DNA of 64,000 nucleotides from Undaria pinnatifida (Eukaryota; Sar; Phaeophyceae; Laminariales; Alariaceae), in NCBI GenBank assembly GCA_012845835.1, contig JABAKD010000026.1, positions 248,001 to 312,000 on the forward strand. Reading direction: 5' to 3'. The notes under the pieces were generated by a model, which was given only the letters and a program-made list of their open reading frames with translations, was not told the origin of the DNA and ran no database searches. Position 1 is the stretch's first letter. Each line of letters opens with the position of its first letter. Positions 43,190 to 53,700 of this stretch are shown piece by piece. The position numbers and the translations under genes are program-made.

Positions 43190-44300
43190 AGCCGATCTAT
43201 CGAAGGTCGGGTTACACTGTGCGGGGTGGTATCGAGGCAAGAGGTCACACGAAATGTCCGCGCAGCGCGGGGTTGGGGTATCCGAATATAAATTCAGCAG
43301 TAGTAGCGCGAGTTGCCCCTTTTTTTCTACTTGAAAACACTTTCAAGGATTTATTAACCGGGGTTTGGTTCTGAGATACTGGCGTTGTATGATAACTTCA
43401 ACTGGCTAAGTCTTCCACACCGTGCGGTGTGGTGTCGACCCGGTTGAAGTCGGTTTTGGTCCCCGGTTCATTGGAGTTGATGGGGTATGAAAGGATTTCT
43501 GGAACAGCGATGGGGCCCCATCCTCATCGGGTGCGTCGAAACGCCCCCCGCCCGTTTGCTGGTCTATCACCTTCCCGGGTGTCCCTGGCTCTACGAGCTG
43601 CACAGCCACTCAACGATAAGCCAATGTGAATAATAGAAGATTGTCGCACCATCGTGCGGGGCTGTGTCGACCCGCGGGAGTAATTGGTTATCGTTCCCGG
43701 TTTGTCAGGATTTCTGAAACGGGCACAGGACTCTATATCCTCCCCAATGGTGGCGTTGCCCTTATGTCCGAGCCCCAGCCAATCAGCGATAAGCGAATAT
43801 GGTTGGAGTTCCACGTCGTGCGGAGTGGTGTCAAAACACGCGGGAGGTCATCGTTATTGCTCCCGCGTTTTTGGAGCTGTAGAGATTCGGGGGATTCATG
43901 AATCGGTGATGGGACCCTATCTTCTCCGTGTGCGACGGAAATGCCCCCCTTTGATTGGCCTCTATCCACCAGGCTAGGACGGCGCTGTGGAGCTTGGACC
44001 AATCATCAGCGTTTAGCTAACGGATTGGGGTTTTCTCACCGTGCAGGGGGGTGTCGACCCGAGAAAGATCGGTTTGCTCCTCCGGTTGATGGAAGTTTTA
44101 GAGACGTGAAACGACCTCTGGACTGGGGATGGGACCCTATATCCTCCCGAGGTGGAGCAGCTGGCTCAACATGCGAACATGGCCAATCAGAAAGTCGGCC
44201 GTTGGGGTTGGGATTTCCACACCGTGTGGGGAAGTATCATGTGTAGATGGATTCCGATCCCCGGCATGTGACCCGATCGTGCCCGGGTGACGCCTACTTT
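43190..44300 (+). repeat. Degenerate tandem array, units 170-225 bp
   Basis: Units start near 43416, 43640, 43808, 44031 and 44214, with a weaker one near 43215. Each carries a core like CACACCGTGCGGTGTGGTGT followed by GTCGACCCG; most carry GGGATGGGACCCTATATCCTC-like sequence (first 20 bases) and CCAATCAGCGATAAG. The core is a near-perfect palindrome. Units are strongly diverged from each other. Confidence 0.6.
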
Positions 44301-44409
44301 GTATGAATCCTGTCCAATGAGCGATCAGACAAAACTGACATGCTATATTTTCGTCAAAATTGTAAGCGCTGTAGTAGCGTACTGTATCTACAAGAAGTAA
44401 GCGATCTAG

Positions 44410-44884
44410 ACTACACAGCTAGCAACAAGCAGCAGCATTGCAATAGCATTCGAGGAGTTGAATGACGAAGGCAGTCATACTACCGTGTTTCGCGCCTGGA
44501 ACAACGTCAGCACGTTTTTCCACGATCAGACAACACACAGTCGGTCGATCTGGGAGGCTCGGGTCAAGATGATAGCATTAGACTATATCATACATTTATT
44601 GTATATTTCAGAAGCTGGCTCAGTGCATGTATCTCAGTGGCTACGAAGAGAACACGCAGCAGGCATGGTCAGACACCTTACTGGCCCCGGATGCTTGCTT
44701 GAGATACAGTATCGTCACAAGCGCACTAGACACGTTTCGTCGCCAGACTGTAGGGTCAGTCGGCGTGTGGTCGAGTTGGATTTATCTGTTCGATCGAAAT
44801 CTGATGAATGTCATGAATGAAGCTCGGAATCGGATTAAAAAAAAACGGTACCAGGTGGCTATTAACAGTAGTACATTGTTATGA
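44410..44884 (+). CDS. Hypothetical protein fragment in the long hairpin-ended copy
   Basis: Frame 44410-44600 reads AIAFEELNDEGSHTTVFRAW, then NNVSTFFHDQTTHSRSIWEA. A second frame, 44627-44884, reads MYLSGYEENTQQAWSDTLLA, then CLRYSIVTSALDTFRRQTVG and SSWIYLFDRNLMNVMNEARN. The two would join in phase if 44560-44608 (ending TATTGTATATTTCAG) were an intron, although its 5' end GTCAAG is weak. A decayed version of the second frame occurs at 2665-2850. The family is not recognised; a transposition protein or captured host exon are both possible. Confidence 0.3.
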
Positions 44885-45062
44885 TTGTTAGGCTCTATCG
44901 AACTCTTGGCACTTCCTTACATACTGTACGTGCAGACTATGATTGTGTGTGGTGACGTTTTTTACTTTACCAAGTATTGAATCAAACAATTCGAAGTTTT
45001 GCCCTGCCCTACCCGAAGCGCGTATGCCGGCACCCATGCCTTTGTAATAGTACATCATAATA

Positions 45063-45890
45063 GGTCTTTCCGAGAGCATCCAGGCATTATTTCAGGCGAA
45101 ATGTGTGTGGGTCTAAAACTACATGTAACAGGGTCGAGGGCAGCAATTTTCAGTTGCTTGGGTTGGCATTGTCACCAGACGGACTGCAGCGAGGCACTCC
45201 TTAGAGACTAGAAAAAAATATCCATATACAAATATCCAGGGGGACCTGAGGCCCGAGGGGTGAGCGCGAATCGCGATCTTTTCCGTGTTTTTCTCGACTC
45301 TCGTCTCTCGTCTCTCGTCCCTCGTCTCTCGTCCCTCGTCTCTCGTCTCTCGTCTCTCGTCTCTCGTCCCTCATCTCTCGTCTCTCGTCTCTCGTCTCTC
45401 GTCTCTCGTCTCTTATATCTCGTCTCTCGTCTCTCGTCTCTCGTCTCTTATCTCTCGTCTCTCATCTCTCGTCTCTCGTCTCTCGCCTCTCGTCTCTCGT
45501 CTTGTCTCGCGTCTCGCGTCGCTTGTCTCGTCTCGCGTTTCGCGTCTCGTACGCGTCGCGCTTATCTATTTCATTTTAGTCCATCTTTTTCTGCAGGTGT
45601 AATCTAGACTATAGAATGGTTGTTATGGAAAATGGTCCTGTTGGCCCTGACGGCATCCAGGTGATCACGGACTCAACTACGTAGGCTATATGTTGCAAAG
45701 TTGAGTTTCAACTATTCTATCGGTCGTTATCACATCTGACGTTTTTCAATTTTAATAAAAAGCATGTAAACAAAGAAAACGATATGATGGCAGATTACAG
45801 TCTTCCATTAGACTATTAATAGTCTTTCATGGAGTGATTTCATATGTTTTTTTCTTTCCGCCTTTCGCCCCTTGGATTCAAAATCACGAG
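45063..45890 (+). repeat. TCGTCTC heptamer satellite and flanks
   Basis: From about 45296 to 45500 the sequence is a head-to-tail array of the 7-bp unit TCGTCTC with variants TCGTCCC and TCATCTC, grading into TCGCGTC to about 45560. Because 7 is not a multiple of 3, all frames give the same seven-residue repeat (SRLSSLV). Positions 45688-45762 match the element-terminus sequence at 35733-35800. Nothing else is recognisable. Confidence 0.8.
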
Positions 45891-45900
45891 ATAAAAGCTG
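45891..45900 (+). promoter_or_regulatory. TATA-like box before the transporter exon
   Basis: GATAAAAGCTG lies about 80 bp upstream of the ATG at 45975 and about 30 bp upstream of a pyrimidine-rich CTACTCTCTACTGGCACATC stretch that could hold the start site. Confidence 0.3.
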
Positions 45901-45974
45901 AACGCCTACTCTCTACTGGCACATCACTGCTCTAGCTCCGTGGGCAACGGCAGGAACAACCACCACGGACCAAT

Positions 45975-46178
45975 ATGCGTTCAAATGACCCTTTGGAGAC
46001 CCCCACCCGGGCCCGGGGGATGCAGCCTATTGCGGGCGGCACCCCTACTTCGGCGTCGGGCGAAAATTCTACGCCGGCGAGGGGAAGGACACCACAAGCA
46101 GCGATGACATTTTCCGATGCCATCGACTTGATCGGGATGGGTCCATTTCAAAATCGGCTTGTGATCATGTGTGGCATG
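45975..46178 (+). CDS. First exon of a major-facilitator (SV2-like) transporter, broken gene
   Basis: Starting at ATG 45975, 68 codons: a Pro/Thr/Arg-rich head (PTRARGMQPIAGGTP) and then MTFSDAIDLIGMGPFQNRLV followed by IMCGM. The pattern A(I/L)..IG.G.FQ..L....G is the conserved stretch just before the first membrane helix of SV2-like/organic-solute MFS transporters. It ends at a clean GTGAGT splice donor. After splicing, the next exon (46241 onward) does not show the expected helix and reaches a TAG at 46334-46336. Poly-C repeat sequence begins at 46440. The gene is therefore a remnant, or its later exons lie elsewhere. Confidence 0.4.
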
Positions 46179-46240
46179 GTGAGTTATCCCCGTACTATTA
46201 TATCTGGTACGTGCTAACACTCCGTGTACTGCACCGCCAG
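46179..46240 (+). other. Spliceosomal intron candidate, 62 nt
   Basis: It begins GTGAGT, has a GTGCTAACAC branch site about 25 nt from the end, and ends CACCGCCAG. All three signals are close to consensus. Confidence 0.5.
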
Positions 46241-46439
46241 GCTTCTAGAAGCGTCCGTGGGCTACTGTTGGACCTGCGTAGCGCAGCATGGGCCCGTTGC
46301 GCGTCGTTATGGCATGGTGGCTGGTGGCTGGTGTAGCTTCATTGGTAGTCGTAGTTCGTCGATCTGTGTTTCATTTGACCAGGTGTAACAGCAACAGTGT
46401 TGATAATACGTTAGTTGTTCCGTGTTCCATGTTCTTTCA

Positions 46440-46473
46440 CGTACCGATATATATCCCCCCCCGCCCCCGCCCC

Positions 46474-46504
<31 letters not shown>

Positions 46505-47212
46505 GCCCCCAATAATATACTGGTGCCAAAACCGTCAGATTTATCCCCTCGAAAGGATTTATAGCTTACGTGCACAAATTGCCCCTTCCCCCCCCCCCCC
46601 CCCCCCCCGCCCCCCTCCAAACCCGCTCGCTTTTGATCAAAACCAGGCCCCCCCTTTCCCTTCACAGCTGTCAGATTTTGTCCCCCTCAGAAACGGGTTT
46701 TATAGTTTCCGCGCACAAACTGACTAAAATCATCCTGTTGACCCTGATAGCTACACTGTAGCTGTAAGGGGAGTCGCCGACCTATATCCTTAATGAGGAC
46801 ACACAACCCGTAATGCGCGCGATCGGAGTATCACACACAGCTTGCAAAGATGAGTTTCGACGAAATCTTCGATCTCACAGCTGGAGTGTATTAAAATTTT
46901 TATAATATTCCCCCTCACCGGTTATTCGACTTTCAGTATTCACTTGATAAAAGGATACATTTCCCTTCACAGCTGTCAGATTTTGTCCCCCTCAGAAACG
47001 TGTTTTATAGTTTCCGCGCACAGACTGACTAAAATCATCCTGTTGACCCTGATAGCTACACTGTAGTTGTAAGGGGAGTCGCCGACCTATATCCTTAATG
47101 AGGACACTCAACTCGTGATGCGCGCGATCGGAGTATCACACACAGCTTGCCAAGATGAGTTTCGACGAAATCTTCGATCTCACAGCTGGAGTGTATTTTA
47201 ATTTGTTATAAT
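46440..47212 (+). repeat. Poly-C modular repeats, two copies
   Basis: The first copy (46440-46900) has C tracts of up to about 30, TTTATAGTTTCCGCGCAC, and the terminus CTCACAGCTGGAGTGTAT. The second (46915-47212) starts at CCTCACCGGTTATTCGACTT and ends with the same terminus followed by TTGTTATAATATTA. They are more similar to each other and to 21.5-21.8 kb than to the array at the window start. Confidence 0.8.
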
Positions 47213-47214
47213 AT

Positions 47215-47505
47215 TATCCTCTATCTTTGTATTGGTCAGTTTCGTGAGATCGAGCCCACCGAGTGATTTAAACTCGTTGGGATTTTTTCTTGTGCACAAA
47301 ATGACTTGCGGAAAGCGCGAGAGCGTGAGTTAGCAAAACTCGGTGAAAAATCGACGAGCAGTGGGATTGCTGAAGCCTATGCGCGATAAAAAATTGAAGG
47401 CAAGAACCGGGGGGTAGAAGGGACGACACTTTTGACCACGGCCTGTGCAGAAGCTGGAAAGTATAGGTGTGAAATCCTTATTTTTTTTTTTATTTTTTTT
47501 TTATC
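47215..47505 (+). mobile_element. SINE copy
   Basis: From TGGTCAGTTTCGTGAGATCGA (first 20 bases used) to GCTGGAAAGTATAGGTGTGA it matches the SINE at 5440-5763 in opposite orientation. The tRNA-like head is cut short, with the B-box-like GAGATCGAGCC retained. The 3' end runs into T-rich rather than A-rich sequence. Confidence 0.65.
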
Positions 47506-47584
47506 TTCCGGCGGATGGGGAAAAATAAAGCTTTAGCTCACCACACTTCCGCGTATTTTCATACGCGTCGTGTGTCGATTTAAC

Positions 47585-47935
47585 TCAGTTGCTTTCGCAG
47601 CCCAACGCTAGCTGGCGCACCCTTCGAGTCCCATTGTAGGTATAGCGTAAGCTGTCCCTATCATTGGTCCTCGTTACAACCCCGGCAGCGCAAGCTGCCG
47701 TTGTATACGGGTGCGTGTGTATGTCGACCCGGCCTGTCCCCTGAGGGTCAGGTTCGGTGGAGATAGCCACCCGGAATGTCATCTTTCCGGGTAGTGTGGG
47801 ACTTGCGCAAGCTCACCCACTAACAAAACCCCTGGCCATGGGAGATAGCCTTCGGCCGGACTTGGTCCAGTTACGGTCCACCCTACCCATTCGGGCGTTG
47901 GTCCATTATTATATATAGACTATATAATAATACGC
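47585..47935. other. Stem-loop-rich segment
   Basis: Local perfect stems follow one another: CGGCAGC-GCAA-GCTGCCG (47683-47700), GACCC/GGGTC (47726-47749), ACCCGGAA/TTCCGGGT (47769-47792), GTGGG/CCCAC with inner CTTGCGCAAG (47796-47820) and GGAC-TTG-GTCC (about 47858-47868). Two GGAGATAGCC words occur. There is no matching ORF. A structured RNA is possible, but no known class is recognised. Confidence 0.4.
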
Positions 47936-49204
47936 TAACGTCGTGGTCGTGACGTTTTTGGGGATTTTTGAAAATATCTTGGTTATAACACCCCCCCCCA
48001 AAAAAGCTGCGACTCCCGAGCTCCACTCGGCCTCCGGCGGCCTCGCGGTGCCGCCACGTCCTATCCGCACAGCAGCACTACGACGTGCCGGCGGAAGAAC
48101 GGCTGCGGCGCCCCACCTCGGCGAGGGGGGAGCGTGGAAATTGCCCTCCCGGGGACGGCTCGCTTGCCCCCCCTCCCACTTTTTCTTCGTCGCCGTCGCT
48201 GCCCGCATTTTTTTTTTTTTCGATCTCCACCTATATTAAACTTTCGAATTAATTGCTTTTTGACCACTTGAGCCATGTGGACTTGGACTGAGCCATGGAT
48301 ACGAGACGACATGCGGGCCTGCGTCAACAGCAAGCACAACAACACTAGGACCAATCACAGCAGCGTCAAGCCGTCGCCGCTCGCCGTGCGCAGAATCTGC
48401 AACGCGAGCGCTTTTCGCTTGCCCCCCGGCGTGGCGGGGAATAGTAAACAATTGCAAATCCTGCCCAGCCCGAGAGCATTGTAACCAACCAATCGGCTGC
48501 TGCTCTCCTGTCAGGTGTATTGCTCTACGTACTGCTGCATTGCTGTACTGCTGTACTGGGTAGGTCCATGGGTGGATGGGGGGTGGTGGGTGGGTGGTTG
48601 ATGGCGGCTCGCTCGCTCCCTGAGATGGCCGAGTATCGTCCAAAATGAAACTCCCCTCGTTTGTTTCCTGTTTCTTACACGGTCCTCAAGAAGCACAACC
48701 AACTAACTGCTGCCCCCGCGTACCAGGTGTACTACTGTACGTACTGCTGCAATGGTGTACTGCTGTATGTAGGAAAGGTTTGGTCGGTGGGTGGGTGGAG
48801 GGTGCACTGCGTCGTCCGTGGTGCGTGGGTGGTCCGTTCCGTGCGTGGGAGTCTTTTTTCGTCCTGTGGGAGATGAACTTTTTTTTTGTTTCTGACATAC
48901 CGGTCTCCCACTGGTGCTTGGGCGTACCACCGTCCCCACTGCTGCACTCCTCTGTCCTTTACTACCGTACGTACTGCTGCTGCACTGCCGTACTGCTGCA
49001 CTGTTATTATTTTGTTTTTTTTGTGCTTGCATACAGAGGATGATACTTTTTATATGGAGCCTGTCCTGTGACCACGGACTTGATTATGCGAGCTAATGTG
49101 AGAACAACAACAACAACCTTTACTACCGTACGTACTGCTGCACCGCCGTACTGCGCTGTTATTATGTTGTTATTTTAGTACTTAGTCTACATACAGAGGA
49201 TGAT
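47936..49204. repeat. Degenerate TACGTACTGCTG repeats
   Basis: Four related blocks near 48505, 48722, 48957 and 49118 share TACTGTACGTACTGCTGCA-like cores (with GTACGTAC palindrome), the first two also GGTGGGTGGGTGG-like tracts. Positions 48000-48230 are GC-rich with short hairpins. No gene is supported. Confidence 0.5.
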
Positions 49205-49530
49205 ACAGCTTCAATTGGTTTTGTCCGCCATACCGGCCGGCAACAGGCATACTTCGGGAATACCACGAGTTTCGTGAGTTCGAGCCCCTCCGAGTGCATA
49301 CTCGTATCAATTCGTTAGGACCTTTACTTGTACACAAATTGACTTGCGGAAAGCACGAGAGAGAGCGTGAGTTAGCAAAACTCGATGAAATATCGACGAG
49401 CAGTGGGATTGCTAAACCCCACGCGCGAAAAAAATTGAAGGCAGAAACCGGGGGGGAGGAAGGGACGACACCTTTGACAACGGCCTGTCCAGAAGAAGCT
49501 GGGAAGTTCAAGGGTGAAATAAATTAACAA
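49205..49530 (+). mobile_element. SINE copy, tail cut by gypsy insertion
   Basis: The body CGTGAGTTCGAGCCCCTCCG to GCCTGTCCAGAAGAAGCTGG matches the other SINE copies. The head before the B-box-like part differs from the 5.4-kb copy. The A/T-rich tail (AAATAAATTAACAAATA) is interrupted by the gypsy LTR at 49534, and its remainder continues at 57117 (AATAAATCAAAT). Confidence 0.65.
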
Positions 49531-49533
49531 ATA

Positions 49534-50021
49534 TGTGGATACCATGTCCCCGAACCAACACGCCTAGGGAAAATGTCGAAACCCCTTCAACCTTCCAGAC
49601 ATCGTTTCTGGAAGGATCGCTTGGGGAACACGGGAGATTGTCATGTCTAGAACACGCCACGGAGCCTTCCCCTCCACGTTCCGCTGACGGATCCTCCGCG
49701 GCGGATACACCGCCTAGCGGATTCTCCGCAGCGGGACTTTGGAAGGTCCCGCTGGATTGTTCCTTTTATCCGAGAGCTGAGGGAGCACCGACAACTGCTC
49801 GCCCACCGCTCTCACAACAACACAACAACTACTACTCCTTCTCCTTGCACTTCTGGGAGTGAGTCCATCTCAACCTGTCCTGTCTCTCCCTCTGTCAACG
49901 GCCTGCTGTATCAGCCCGTGTTGTCTCACACTCCGCCGTCGTAGTTCAACAGTGAGAACACTCTGCTCACGCAGAGAGAAGTGGGATGACGACCCACCGA
50001 CGGTTTTGACTACGAATCTTA
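49534..50021 (+). repeat. 5' LTR
   Basis: It begins TGTGGATACC and ends GACTACGAATCTTA. It lacks a perfect CA end (the last dinucleotide is TA), as does the other copy. Confidence 0.95.
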
Positions 50022-50040
50022 CTGGCGTCTGACGGCAGTT
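50022..50040 (+). promoter_or_regulatory. Primer-binding site
   Basis: TGGCGTCTGACGGCAGTTG starts one base after the LTR. TGG would pair with the CCA end of a tRNA. The identity of the tRNA is not determined. Confidence 0.6.
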
Positions 50041-50080
50041 GAAAAATCAACTTGTTCGTGTTGATTCCAAGTCTTTGGAG

Positions 50081-50710
50081 ATGTCAACTGGAGAATACGC
50101 TGACCCCGCAGCGGGAGAAAAAAACCCGCTACGATCAGAGGGCGTCCTGGAGCACAAAGGGGGTGCATCGGAAACCCCTGCACCGACTTCTTCCGAACCC
50201 ATCGTCGCCATCCGCGAGCGCCTAGCTCGCATCGTCAACCACCAACTCGAGCGCATGGAGAACGGCGAGATCGACCAGCTCTCCGACCAGCACAACTCCA
50301 TGCTTCAACAACTGGCAAGTATGAGTGTCTCAGGTAGTTCGTCTGCCGCTTCGTCCGAGACTGACCCCTCGAACCCTCTCCCTGTCCAACCAGTTCCCAC
50401 GTACGCAGGAGTGCTGTCCGCACCGAAAGCTGTCACTTTCACGCCCAATGACGTACGTAGCTTACCGCGCTTAACTGGTAGCGCCGATGTTGATGTCGCA
50501 GAGGTCTTGTCTCAGTTTCGCCTCGTTGTTGGTTTCCGAGCGAAAGCCGTAGCTCCGCACGACGAGAAATTCGCGGATAATCTTGCCTTTGAGCATCTGT
50601 CACTTATCTGCGATGGTCACTGCGTGGCACGGCTCGATGCTGGCATGCAAACGCCATCATTTTTTCTTTGTTCTTTTCGTCTCGCAGAGTGCAGATTTCT
50701 GGCTTTGTAG
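50081..50710 (+). CDS. Short Gag
   Basis: From ATG 50081 (MSTGEYADPAAGEKNP) the frame gives 209 residues. Residues 50-90 form a helix-rich stretch (IVAIRERLARIVNHQLERME), then a Ser/Pro linker, then a start of a capsid-like part (RSLPRLTGSADVDVAEVLSQ, FRLVVGFRAKAV). It stops at 50710 with no CCHC knuckle. It overlaps the pol frame (open from 50593) in the minus-1 phase. A strong pyrimidine tract ending GTCTCGCAG lies at 50659-50685 in the overlap. Compared with usual gypsy Gags most of the capsid and all of the nucleocapsid are missing. Confidence 0.6.
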   Translation: MSTGEYADPAAGEKNPLRSEGVLEHKGGASETPAPTSSEPIVAIRERLARIVNHQLERMENGEIDQLSDQHNSMLQQLASMSVSGSSSAASSETDPSNPLPVQPVPTYAGVLSAPKAVTFTPNDVRSLPRLTGSADVDVAEVLSQFRLVVGFRAKAVAPHDEKFADNLAFEHLSLICDGHCVARLDAGMQTPSFFLCSFRLAECRFLAL

Positions 50711-53700
50711 AAGACTATCCAGTACCCGAAATCACTGTAGATACTGCTACTGATGTGTCTGTAGTGTCTCATGCATGGTTAAAGTCACACCCAACCCTGC
50801 ATTCTGTTATTATCCAACCTGTCCCGCCAACCGCCGTTGCCTTGCAAGCAGCGAATGGTTCGCCGTTGAATGTCTTAGGGTTTGTTGTTTTTTCACTCAC
50901 CCTTAGTACGATTACGCACGTTGTCGAAGCATTAGTTGTACCGTCTCTTGGTCCCGATTCATTACTCCTTGATAACAGTGTCATGTCTATTTTTGGAGCT
51001 ATTCTTGATTGGGAAAACCAAGTAATGTCTTTTCCTTCTACTGGTGATTATATACCAGCAGTTCATCGTACTAGCTACCCCGCCTCCCGCCCCGCTGATC
51101 CCTCCACTGTCTCTAGCGACTCTAACCTGTCCGTCGCTGCTGTCCACCATGATGCAGAAGGAGTCGATGTCAGGTTGCGTGAACGTGTTGATCTTAAACC
51201 GAGACACGAGGCCCTTGTCGTAGCTTTTACTGATTGTCTTCCCGCGCACGATTCTACTGTTGTCGTAGAACCCCTAATCATGTCTGAGCTTGAGTTTTTG
51301 GAGTCCAGTAGCTCGTCAGTGTTCGAGAAAATTATTGTCGCTCGCACTCTTGCTACTTGGCATGCTGCTGATGGTTCAGTAGCCGTGCAAATTGCAAACC
51401 CGTCTTCTGATGGGGTTGCGCTACCTATTGATTTATGTCTTGGTCAGTTATTCACTGTGTCCGTAGTGACGCCTGATCAATTGCACGTTAATGCCGTTGC
51501 GAAAACTCCTACATCAGTTGATGAAATCGCTCAAGCCAAATCTGAGATCGAAGGTCCCCTGTCCAAAGCTTTTACTAACACTAAGCTCACGTCTGACCAG
51601 AAAGTCTCTGTCCTAGATTTGTGCGCTCGATACCGTCCTGTCTTTGCCTTGTCAATGTCAGAGCTAGGTCGTTGCACCAATGCAGAAGCAACATTTCCTT
51701 TGCCTCCTGACACCCGACCTATCGATCGTCCCCCGTACCGCGCCAACCCTCGAGCTAAAGCTGTCATTGATAAGTGTGTTCACGATATGCTTGAATGGGG
51801 CATCATCGAAGAACGTCCCAGCCCGTGGGGTAGCCCGTGTACGCTTGTCGCAAAGAAGAACGGTAGCCCTCGTTTCTGTGTTGATTATCGTCATACCCTC
51901 AACCGTAACATTGTCCGCAAGAGCTGGCCCCTCCCGAACTTAGATTCCTGTCTGGATGCAGTCGGAGGCGTCAAATTCATCTCTACAGCCGATGTCCTCA
52001 GTGCGTTCTGGCAGCTACCCGTCGCAGAAGAGCACATCGACCGGACAGCATTCGTCACTCCGACCGGCAAGTTTTGTTTTAAACGTATGCCTTTTGGAGT
52101 TTGTAATGCCCCATGGTTGTTTCAACACATGATGTCAGTCACTTTCGGCCACCTTGGTCCTGAGTCGGGTATTCTTACGTACATGGACGATATTATTTGT
52201 CTTAATTCTACGTTTGAAGCTCACCTGAAATCCCTCGAGCAAATGTTCTCAGCGTTACAGGCAGCTGGCTTAACTTTGAAACCGACCAACCTTCAATTCG
52301 GTCAGAAAGAAATCGAGTATCTTGGCCATGTCATTTCGGAAAAAGGTATTTCAATCAGTGCCGACCGTGTCAAAGCCATTTTAGCACTGCCTGAGCCTGA
52401 GTGTATCAAAGATAATCGCGGATTCTTAGATACACTCAACTATGTCCGCCGTTTTATAGACGGTTATGCTGAAATAACAGCACCGCTAGTTGAACTCACT
52501 CGTAAGGATTATGTCAAAAAAACCGCTTTCAAGAAGGCTTTTGGGACCGCGCAACGTGAAGCATTCGCTCGCGCAAAGCGTGCCCTTAGTTCCGCACCGG
52601 TCCTTAAATACCTAGATTTTACTCGGGAATTTATTGTCCATACCGATGCCTCAGAAGCAGGAGTAGGAGCATTTCTCGCTCAACGCTCACGCGAAAGCAG
52701 CTCCGATTCCGATCTTGATATCATCGCGTATTATAGTCACCGCTTTTCGAAAAGCCAGCGTCATTATAGTGCCACCATGAAAGAGTGTTGTGCTGTGGTC
52801 TGGGCTGTCACCCACTGGCGTCCGTACCTATGGGGCAAGCATTTCACATGCTGTACCGACCACCAAGCACTAACGTACCTGTATAAAATGCAGGACACCT
52901 CTAACATGCTCACCCGATGGGCGATCGCACTTCAGAATTACGATTTCACTGTCAAACATGTCCCAGGCAAATTAAATGTCGTGCCTGATATGTTGTCTCG
53001 TGCTTTTAGCGAAGTCAATGGGGAACCCATCCCATCCGAGCCCAGATTAGCCGCCATTTGTCGCAATGTACCGATCGAGGGACCGTACTATCCACCTAGG
53101 CCCCGCGAGTACGAACTCTCCGCTTCTAATTTGCACGACGTAGCACCTGTAGAAAGCGACCGTGAATTATTCATGAGCGCTGTGTCTGTCTTCCCTACTG
53201 TAGACCCCGCGAAACTCGTCGATCTACAGAAAGAGGAATTTTGTCAGCATTTTGAGTACCTCCGAGCACCAACATCGGCCCCACTCCCTAGTGGAGAATC
53301 TAAATACACGATGAGCTACTTCTTTTTAAATGAAGGATTGCTATTTCGGTCGTACCTTCCTGGTCACTTACGGAAGCGTAGCACTTTCCGCGATCAATTG
53401 GTAGTGCCTACATCTCTCCGAAAAATTGTCATTAATTCGTGTCATGATCTACCAGCGTCTGGAGGTCATTTAGCTTTTAAAGCAACATTCGATACCATTC
53501 GTGATAGATTTTGGTGGCCGACCATGTCCACGGATGTCCGTACTCATATTGAAGCGTGTCTGTCTTGCCAACACCGCAAGTCATCCCACCGCCCGCCCAA
53601 GTTGCCTGTGGGACACCGCCCTGTCACGCGCGCGTTCCAATGCGTCGCTGTTGATCTTGTCGAGCATAAAAGCTTGTCACAAGGAAATCGCTTCATCCTT

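Larger units (their letters stand above)
42890..45062 (+). mobile_element. Hairpin-ended repeat family, long copy
   Basis: Positions 42900-43110 and 44637-45060 are each homologous to adjacent parts of 2440-3040. The 1.5 kb between has no counterpart there. The right end keeps CCCTGCCCTACCCGAAGC with a shortened hairpin (GTATGCCGGCACCCATGC). The interior holds a degenerate tandem array (43400-44290) and an open frame (44410-44884). Confidence 0.55.

Noticed and set aside
43450-44130. Hammerhead ribozyme core in the degenerate array (TTGATGG ... GTGAAAC)
   Set aside because: The invariant CUGAUGA and GAAA boxes are not met in any unit and stems do not form consistently.
47590-47930. Group I or group II intron
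   Set aside because: There are several hairpins, but I could not find domain V, a GUGYG start, or the P/Q/R/S core.
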